A stretch of DNA of 53,575 bases from positions 5,580 to 59,154 of the forward strand of contig CAMPET010000293.1 in the NCBI GenBank assembly GCA_946803715.1. The letters run 5' to 3'. The translations under genes and the position numbers were made by a program. The stretch is from Beroe ovata (lineage: Eukaryota > Ctenophora > Nuda > Beroida > Beroidae). Below are positions 47,201-53,575 of the stretch, piece by piece. Each line of letters opens with the position of its first letter. Position 1 is the stretch's first letter. A model generated the notes under the pieces. It made no database searches. It saw nothing but the letters and a program-made list of their open reading frames with translations, and was not told where the DNA came from.

Positions 47201-47831
47201 GACTTCATTTTCTCCAAGAAACTGACTGATATTCCACTAGGTAGGACAAAAGCTGTTGTGGAATAACAACAGGACAAAAGATGTTGTGAAACACGATTTG
47301 GGACGATTTGCCCCGGTCACAATTTTTCTCCTTGTTGTTTGTAACGCGCGGTGACTACAAACATACTGTCATCGCGCAGGAAGCGCGCAATTCTGCCGCG
47401 CGCTGTGAAATTCAGAATGAGGCGACTCCTGCAGCGTGTTGAGTGTATTCGATGATGTCATTCCTAGAAGTCAGAGTTATGATAAGCATTCCTGAGTTAT
47501 AGACTGTAAGCTGCGATCCCTACCATTCAATTCCCTGGTAATAAGAGGAAAGTTGGTTGATTCAATTTCATCTCCATTTGTCACATGCGTACAATTCACA
47601 CTTCACAGCATTCATATTGCAGTGAGAAGTTAGCAATGACAAATTATAATTTTAGCGGGTAGAAAGAGATGTATGATGTTAGGAGCTAAGTTATATCATA
47701 GAGCATCAATTGACTGGAAGGTCTTTCCTAAAAGAACAATCATGGTGATTGGCTTTAACTTTGTTAGCCTATCAGAAAGCTTCGTATTGTCCAACTTTCT
47801 TGTCATGTGGTTTCTAGCTCAGTCATCATAG
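41253..47831 (+). CDS. SREBF: SREBP, membrane-anchored bHLH-zipper transcription factor
   Basis: Sixteen exons with closing phases: 41253–41790, 41878–41957, 42062–42676, 42779–42863, 43000–43093, 43208–43331, 43414–43603, 43705–43841, 44054–44180, 45779–45909, 46089–46250, 46366–46458, 46579–46702, 46950–47068, 47144–47240, 47656–47831. They give 963 residues (human about 1,150). The acidic N-terminus ([11 protein letters not shown]) is the activation domain. The bHLH, about residues 475–545, has [20 protein letters not shown] with the SREBP-specific Tyr after the basic residues, then a leucine zipper. TM1 is about 669–686 and TM2 about 715–736. Between them FGRSLLSVS carries an RxxL site-1 protease motif (698–701). 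The C-terminal regulatory part resembles the SCAP-binding domain but is short. Sterol depletion releases the N-terminal factor to the nucleus to activate lipid genes. The last exon is the least certain. Confidence 0.92.
44570..45448. repeat. about 110-bp satellite array in SREBP intron 9
   Basis: About eight copies of a unit containing TGACGAATGAGTACCCCAAT, TCGTCACACAG, CTGGTGTCAGCGCATTCCAT and CGTCACCGGTATGTAGTGG. The first of these recurs near 44664, 44775, 44849, 44957, 45067, 45177, 45289 and 45399, so one unit (44775–44849) is truncated to 74 bp. The unit has internal dyads (GTGACGA/TCGTCAC). Open frames through it are a by-product of the repeat. Confidence 0.95.
45460..45670. repeat. 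GC-rich block after the satellite, probably a repeat fragment
   Basis: Contains GGGGGCTGCGCCGCCAGACC and short dyads (CAGGGGGCTGCAACCCCCTG, CTCGCTTCGCTCGCC). Such words occur in dispersed repeats of several invertebrates; no coding capacity was seen. Confidence 0.4.
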
Positions 47832-47910
47832 CTGGAGTGCTGATCCACAATAATATGATGTATCGTGATAAGTGAACAGAATGGAATGCCAGCATAACCT
47901 CCAGCCTCCC

Positions 47911-47916
47911 AATAAA
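47911..47916 (+). promoter_or_regulatory. polyadenylation signal of SREBP
   Basis: AATAAA 79 bp after the SREBP stop codon at 47829–47831, supporting 47831 as the end of the coding region. Confidence 0.65.
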
Positions 47917-47970
47917 ACTGTGCTGTTTCTAAGTAATTTCAATTGCTCGGTTCAAAAGTAACGTGTGTGG

Positions 47971-48029
47971 CACGTGTTGTACCACTATATGTAACGTGTA
48001 ATATCACGTGTAATGTCACGTGTCACGTG
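47971..48029. promoter_or_regulatory. cluster of four CACGTG E-boxes
   Basis: The palindrome CACGTG occurs at 47971, 48005, 48017 and 48024, within 60 bp. bHLH-zipper factors including SREBP, USF and MYC bind this word. It lies just past the SREBP polyadenylation signal. Function is inferred only. Confidence 0.4.
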
Positions 48030-49447
48030 TAATAACCGATAACCCACAACGTGAATAAAGGAAGTGTTTATGAGTTGCTAGGTTTCCCCAGCTTAGCCAC
48101 TCTCTATACCCGACAACTAATTGCCAGATCAATTACAGGTCAATTACCCTACCCAAATAGGCTACCCAGGAAGACGTGGGTATATGGAAAGTTTCCGATA
48201 CTTCGTATCACACCAGGTCATTAAGATCGGGTAATGGAACTTCTATTGTAGTGGAGCCATACTATAAACGTGGTAATCGCCAGTTGTTATATAATCAGTA
48301 CCGGGAGATGATGGCTCTTGCAACCATTTATACACTGTTTCCTACTAGCATCCGGAATAGAATTGGCTTCGTTAATTATACAAACGAAGAGAATAAATTT
48401 GGTCAAAGTAAACGATATAATTGTTCACGATATAATTGTTGTTTACCTCCTGTGGAAGTTCGGCCCACTCGACAGTCTGGCTATGATCGCACTTGATAAG
48501 CAATGCATATGATTCCCAGAAATTCCTCAAAAATGATGATTTACCCTATATTTAGAGGAATTAAATTATTGGGGGTCCCCTATTTCCTATCATTAGGGAC
48601 ACACGCAGAGTTCTATATTGTAAAGAGGGTGAGAAGGGGCAGGGGCTTTTCTCACTGAGAATAGGTCTTGAGCCCCCTTTTCAACTCTCTCTTTCCCGCT
48701 TCCTATTGTCTATGGAATGGCACTCAAAACATGCACATTGCTTTTACAATAGCCACCGATAAGCGCTAACGACAGGGTGAATAAATAGCTTGGTTAAGGG
48801 GGCTGAGAGAGAGGGGGTATTGTATACCCCCCTTTCACTACTCATGACTTACTTTACCTGCAGAAAACCGCGCCTATTATCAGAGAGATGTGTAGAAAAT
48901 CATTATTCTTTGGTAAAATTATCGTGCAGTAAAATTAAATGGGAAATCCCGAGAAGAGTTGATTTATCTGCATTGACTTATTTTGATAATCCAGTGGTTT
49001 ATTAAAACCCATATTGCCCAGAATAAGGGCAGGGAGATAATTCTATGGGGCAAGTGGGGCTTAAAAATGCGGACGTGGGGTCACATCAAATGACGTGTGA
49101 AACGCAAAATTTATTGTTTAGGACAGACAAAGGGACAAGATTATAGTCGCAAATAGTTCTTTGTTCATCGAAATACGGACAATAACATTAAAATATGAAG
49201 CAGCAGTTTGTTTATATGCAAAATGTAATTTAACAATTTAACATAAATAAAAAGTTCAACTTATCATCTATTCATATGCGGTTATGAAATACAGATATAC
49301 CGGGGTTGCATGTTATGTCCATGTTGGTTCGATGTTGGTTCATTCTTGGCGTAACTCAGAAAATTTACAATAACATCAAAATAACATTAACCTCAGACAT
49401 CAGAGTGAGTATGATTATATCGGATAACAAATAGTGAAAACTTGGTT

Positions 49448-49627
49448 TTAGTCTTGACCACTATCAATTTCGATCGCGCGATCCTCAATGATTGGTGTCA
49501 CACTGTGGGTTTCAACAGAATGAACTTGTCCTATAGTGTCTAGCTGTTCATACTGAGGTTGTAGTGGAGTAATTGTCTGTTTCCTTGTTATAGTGCAGTT
49601 TCTGGTACACCGCTTTCTCAGTTGAGT
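49448..49627 (-). other. overlapping +1 open frame, possible true C-terminus of the receptor
   Basis: In the +1 frame relative to the receptor an open stretch of 59 codons starts after a TAG, overlaps the last 27 codons of the main frame and extends 33 codons beyond its stop to a TAA at 49450–49448. The extension looks like cytoplasmic tail: PQYEQLDTIGQVHSVE and IIEDRAIEIDSGQD, with another tyrosine motif, YEQL. A one-base error or polymorphism near 49550–49575, or a ribosomal frameshift, would fuse it to the receptor. It has no ATG of its own. Confidence 0.45.
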
Positions 49628-50888
49628 CTATCTTTGATCGACTCAGCTCCAGGCAGTCTGTAAGCCGCAAAGACACGGTGTTATAGTGATGGCACTCATT
49701 CCTGAAGCCATGTAATGTTGAGTAATGTCCTTCAAAGCATGTTGGCACCGTTGCACTCCCGCCACTTTTAATTCTGCACTTGCTGGCAGGGTGCCCGATG
49801 GCACAACTGCTCCCCGGATAGCCACTGCCACCACAATTGCCCGGCATATGGCTTGTTCCGGTTCCAGGTCGGGAGCTGTAGTGGCTACTCCCTCCCTCTT
49901 CCAGCTTCAGTTTCCTCTGCAGGTTGCGGGAGATGTGGAGGAATACAAATGTTGTAATGGTAAAGAAGAAGAGGAGTAAGGAGAGCACGATCACTAGGAT
50001 GAGGAAAATCTCTCGCTGCGGTGACGAGGTAAAGTGTTCCGGTGACGTGGTCGTCAGCTCATCGGGCGGGTGTGGCAGTGTGTACGCCAGTCGGTCTCGC
50101 CTCGTACTGTTCCTGAAACTGTTCCGACTTATCATACACTCGCACGCACACTGTATCATCTCCAACTTGACCCGCCAAATGAACTGGGGAACGTTGATCT
50201 GAGTGGCCCCCGTCGCAGCGGACAGAATCTCGCCGTCACTAGTGGAGATGGTCATGTTGCACGTGATTTGGTCACGTTGCTGGGTCATCACGTGACAGCC
50301 TGATACTGTCTCGTTACGGAAGGAGAAGGTGACCTTTGGTTGATCTACGTAGACTGCCTCCAATCTCACACAATCGTCTGTAGGGTCCTTGATGTACACG
50401 TCAAATTCACGCTCAGGCATCATGTTGAACTGGACTGTCGTGAAGTTTTCCGAGAACTCGAGCTGTGTGGTTGTCGTGAAGTAACCCGGGCACTGAACCT
50501 CATCGCCCGACCACGCGGCGACCTCCTTGCTCTCTACAACCCTCAACTTCAACCCCAGACAGTTGACTTCCTCCTTGTTCTGCAAGTCAATGCTCTTTGC
50601 CTGGTGATGCGGGTTCTCCAGAATAATCGGGTTAGGACCACTCGGGCACTCCCACTCGGGCGTTGCTCCCGGTTGTTTCTGTCTACTAAACCGGGCACTG
50701 GTATCCAGGAGGGAGGTGGTGTTTTCCACGCGGAGAATAATGAAGTACTTGTCAGGGTTGGGGACTGAGAGCGAGGGGAGGAGAAGAAGGAGGGGCAAAG
50801 TACAGCGGAGCATGTTGACGCAGGAGTGAAACATCCGATGTAGGAAGAGGAGGAGGCAGGGGGTCAGCTGTTCTGAGTTATTAACCAC
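49548..50888 (-). CDS. single-exon type I membrane protein with cytoplasmic tyrosine motifs, unrecognised
   Basis: The frame has 446 residues. The better start is Met26 (ATG at 50813–50811), because MLRCTLPLLLLLPSLSV is a good signal peptide. The ectodomain (about 44–290) has ten or so cysteines and NxS/T sites at 56, 148, 192, 211 and 260, but no domain I can name. One transmembrane helix spans about 293–318 and is followed by RNLQRKLK. The tail of about 125 residues holds tyrosine motifs YSTL (389), YNTV (402) and YQKL (428), then LHYNKETDNY and a C-terminal TTSV that would fit a class I PDZ ligand. This layout suggests an adhesion or signalling receptor that recruits SH2 proteins; the ligand is unknown. 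A second open frame overlaps the end and continues 100 bp further (see 49448–49627). Neighbouring SREBP converges on it from the other side. Confidence 0.75.
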   Translation of the reverse strand: MVNNSEQLTPCLLLFLHRMFHSCVNMLRCTLPLLLLLPSLSVPNPDKYFIILRVENTTSLLDTSARFSRQKQPGATPEWECPSGPNPIILENPHHQAKSIDLQNKEEVNCLGLKLRVVESKEVAAWSGDEVQCPGYFTTTTQLEFSENFTTVQFNMMPEREFDVYIKDPTDDCVRLEAVYVDQPKVTFSFRNETVSGCHVMTQQRDQITCNMTISTSDGEILSAATGATQINVPQFIWRVKLEMIQCACECMISRNSFRNSTRRDRLAYTLPHPPDELTTTSPEHFTSSPQREIFLILVIVLSLLLFFFTITTFVFLHISRNLQRKLKLEEGGSSHYSSRPGTGTSHMPGNCGGSGYPGSSCAIGHPASKCRIKSGGSATVPTCFEGHYSTLHGFRNECHHYNTVSLRLTDCLELSRSKIDSTEKAVYQKLHYNKETDNYSTTTSV

Positions 50889-52976
50889 CTGATGATCAGT
50901 ACACTCACACTCTCTATATCAGAGGGTTATGGAGCCGGGCTACAGAAATGATCTGTCTTCCCTCTCTCTCTCACTTTATATTATACGTGTACAGGAAACA
51001 AGAAAGAGAGAAGGGGGAGTGGAATAATGTGAGGGGAATATATATATGTTCCTCCGGGTGGATAACAATTATCACTGAGTGATACTATTGACACACACGC
51101 CACACTCACGAGCGGGTGTGTGTAACAATTACATCACACCACTAGTCGACAGGTGTGTGTGTGTCTGAGTCCGAGTGTACACTGGGGGCGTCTCCGACTG
51201 CTGCTGTAGAGTGAGGTTTCCTCCGAGAAGAGAGGAGAAAGAGTGGCTCTGTTTGAGTTAAGAGAGGGTGTGTGTGTGTGTGCAGGGGGCACTCTTGAGC
51301 TGAGACTTGCTAAAATTGTGGGTTACAAGTTAGTGTTAGATCTCCATTAAAGGGTTAATAATGATAGTCGTCGATGTACGAATGAAACAACAACAAAAGC
51401 AAAGGCTCGATTCGAATGAGGTTGAGAAAAAACAGTGAACCAGAAAGGAAGTAAATGAATTCTTCCACACAAAGTTCCAGGGTCATACACCTGAAACGAT
51501 CTTTCATCGAGTTGACAAGTACTGAGAAGTAAGTAGAATAATGTGATAAGTTCGTGGGTTTTTGAGGGTTGGAAGGAGACCCGTGAAGATGCGGCAGTTA
51601 TAGTACTAGTGAAGTGGGTAATCATGGTATGAATGGTATGAATGACATAAGAGTGCACTTGGCATCATTATGGGAGAGTCTCCCTCTCCCATTATAGAAC
51701 ATGTAGTATCTTACTATCATAGCAAACTGCTACAGCTAGACGGTAGACCTCTTGAAACTAAGCTATCGTTGGTAAATGTATCATCTACATTAACGTGTAA
51801 AGTTTCACAAAGTACTTTTGCCCACTGATTCTGCAATATCTGAGTTCCCGGAGGAATATAGCAACGTGGAACAAAACCCATGCGAGCGGGTAAAAACAGG
51901 GAAGCCCACTGAAAAAACCCGGAAAAGGTCCGTACTAGATCATACAGAGAATCCTGTTCAGCGCTAGTGGCTCTATACGGAGCAGGTTCGGCGGCGGCTC
52001 AATAGCGCCTCCTACTATAATACATGCGGTGGCGATAGATTAGTTCATGATATGTGCACTAGCCTGCTGCGTTGTCCGGACGATTCATAAGTATAGAATA
52101 TATAGCGTCCATCAAGTTGAGCTCCCCCCTCTCTCAGCAGGAATCGGCCGATCACGATCACTCTCTGATAATCGATATGTAATTGTCTTCTCTAAACGAA
52201 ATGGAGATAATGATCCATGTGTGCGTTAAAGAGAGGGGGAGATAGCATTAGCATATATTGTACACATGATGTGCTATAGAGTACGTGTTCGTGTGGGCGA
52301 GCCACACAAACACGTGATAATGGGGGGACGTAACGGACTTGGAACATCAAGCCAACACGGGCAGCCTGTGGAAATACAATATCTCTATATGGTGTGGGGT
52401 AGTAGGAAGCTATTGGCCAGCCGACGAATTTTCTAAAGAAGGCTAGCTTTTATTCTGATTCGAAAAGTCGATCAAAATTTTACCTCAGAGTAGCGTTTTG
52501 ACGTTTTGTGATTTGTCATAAAACAAGCGATGGAATGGAGTGATTTGAACTACAATCTAAAGTTATTTGATTGTAGCCGTGGTAAGCGAAGCTACATAGC
52601 ATGGTGACGTGTGAAAACGCTGACATTTTGATTGCCCCTTCACATACACGCGTGCGTCTAAGATATTGCGAAAATCAATCATTGACCATGAAATTTTCAA
52701 TTTCACTGCACACGCAATGACACATCAAGAATTTGAGAGTTGAAACTCTCAGTAGTGATTGATAATTGAGGCACCTATGCTTGACATTTTCTAGTGACAG
52801 AATCACCAGAACAAATATCTTCGTGAGGGAAATGCCTGAGAGAATCAAAATCCGTAATATTTCAATCTTGTTGAGATATCATGGATTTTGGTTCGATAAC
52901 CACGTCATTGGCACGTCACTCCGGCTCATATGCAATATGTGAGTCAAATATGGCTCCACCACATCTACACTATAGA

Positions 52977-53048
52977 GTGGTAATCAGTGCTAGGACGGTT
53001 ATCAGTGCTAGGATGGTTATCAGTGCTAGGGTGGTAATCAGTGCTATG
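52977..53048. repeat. 18-bp tandem repeat, four copies
   Basis: Four consecutive variants of GGTTATCAGTGCTAGGAT. The open frame through it is a result of the 18-bp (multiple of three) period, not a protein. Confidence 0.9.
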
Positions 53049-53477
53049 TTACTGGACACTGGTTATATGGTGGGACTCATCTATCATGTTAACATATTAT
53101 TAGAAACTGCTGATCTTTAGTAGCTCGACTAGGACCCGAAAATCTTCACATAGCTTTCAGATTAAGGGCTTCCATTCAAAGAATGCCACAAGTCACGAAT
53201 GGTTTTGGTAAAGACGTGCTCAATTCTCAGGAAAAAGGGAAAACTGATTAACACATCTCAATATTCGAATCAATAATGCATTAACTCTCAAACCGGCTTA
53301 GTAACAAGTGAGAGCTCAGTGCACTTTCGTAAGCCGGGTAAGCCCGATATACATTGTTCCATTATCACTCACAAAAACTATTTATGTCGGCTAGAAAGCC
53401 ATTTAGCGACAGCTGCAGAATTGAGGTGGTAACGACGCAATGACGATCATGGTAACCTCTCAGTCCTTAGAGTGCTG

Positions 53478-53575
53478 TGTGTGTTTGTACGTGTGTGCAC
53501 TTGTGTGTTTGTGTGTGTGTGAGTGTGTGAGTGTGTGTGTGTGTGTGTGTCTTGTGTGTTTGTACGTGTGTGACG
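53478..53575. repeat. (GT)n microsatellite
   Basis: GT dinucleotides with interruptions, running to the right edge of the window. Confidence 0.95.

Larger units (their letters stand above)
47832..49447. other. intergenic region between convergent SREBP and receptor gene
   Basis: Apart from the SREBP polyadenylation signal and the E-box cluster, nothing recognisable was found. A 106-codon open frame at 48176–48496 has no domain, signal peptide or neighbouring splice sites. Confidence 0.45.
50889..53575. other. non-coding right end of window
   Basis: Includes the upstream flank of the receptor gene with simple repeats (CTCTCT near 50960, GT runs near 51150 and 51270) and then anonymous sequence. 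Open frames such as 51347–51658 (minus) show no domain and low-complexity composition. No exon was recognised. Confidence 0.45.

Noticed and set aside
48176-48496. 106-codon frame between SREBP and the receptor gene
   Set aside because: No recognisable domain, signal or splice context. It could be chance in a 1.6-kb gap.
51347-51658. 103-codon minus-strand frame upstream of the receptor
   Set aside because: Composition unlike the neighbouring genes, no domain, and no splice sites linking it to the receptor.

Overview
The window reads as nuclear DNA of an animal. Most genes are split by short GT–AG introns, and the conserved set is metazoan in flavour: a CUL2-type cullin, an SREBP with membrane anchor, an ERp72-type disulfide isomerase ending in REEL, a rhodopsin-class GPCR, VPS16, PUS10 and mitochondrial uS5m. 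The proteins are clearly orthologous to, but well diverged from, vertebrate ones. Dinucleotide microsatellites, small GC-rich palindromic elements and signs of two merged haplotypes are common. A non-bilaterian or other invertebrate (sponge-like or cnidarian-like) fits, but I cannot fix the taxon from sequence alone. No bacterial operon signals, rRNA, tRNA or CRISPR array were seen.

Layout: 1–1.6 kb holds the 3' part of a minus-strand WD40-repeat gene that runs off the left edge. 1.6–10.1 kb is repeat-rich and carries an about 2.2 kb segment present twice; the first copy stops at a single N inside the fourth codon of MRPS5. From 10.1 to 26.7 kb six plus-strand genes lie head to tail with small gaps: MRPS5, VPS16, PUS10, a CERT-like START-domain gene, a PAAT (C10orf88)-like gene and CUL2. 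From 28.0 to 40.0 kb one minus-strand gene, PDIA4/ERp72, contains two nested genes in its introns: a two-exon MFSD11/UNC93-like transporter on the opposite strand and a single-exon class A GPCR on the same strand. One PDIA4 exon is present twice around another single N. From 41.3 to 47.8 kb lies SREBP in 16 exons, divergent from PDIA4. 49.4–50.9 kb holds a minus-strand single-exon type I membrane protein with several tyrosine motifs, which I do not recognise. The rest to 53.6 kb shows no gene.

Exon boundaries were read by eye; within each multi-exon model the phases close and the summed lengths are close to human orthologues (VPS16 843 aa, PUS10 507, CUL2 747, PDIA4 645, SREBP 963). Functionally the neighbours are mixed: endolysosomal tethering (VPS16), RNA modification (PUS10), lipid transfer (START), mitochondrial translation (MRPS5), ubiquitin ligation (CUL2), ER folding (PDIA4) and sterol-regulated transcription (SREBP). 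PDIA4 and SREBP are an ER-linked divergent pair. The most notable unexplained items are the tyrosine-motif receptor with an apparent frame break in its tail, a 42-bp-arm hairpin at 32.1 kb, and the haplotype-like duplications joined by single Ns.
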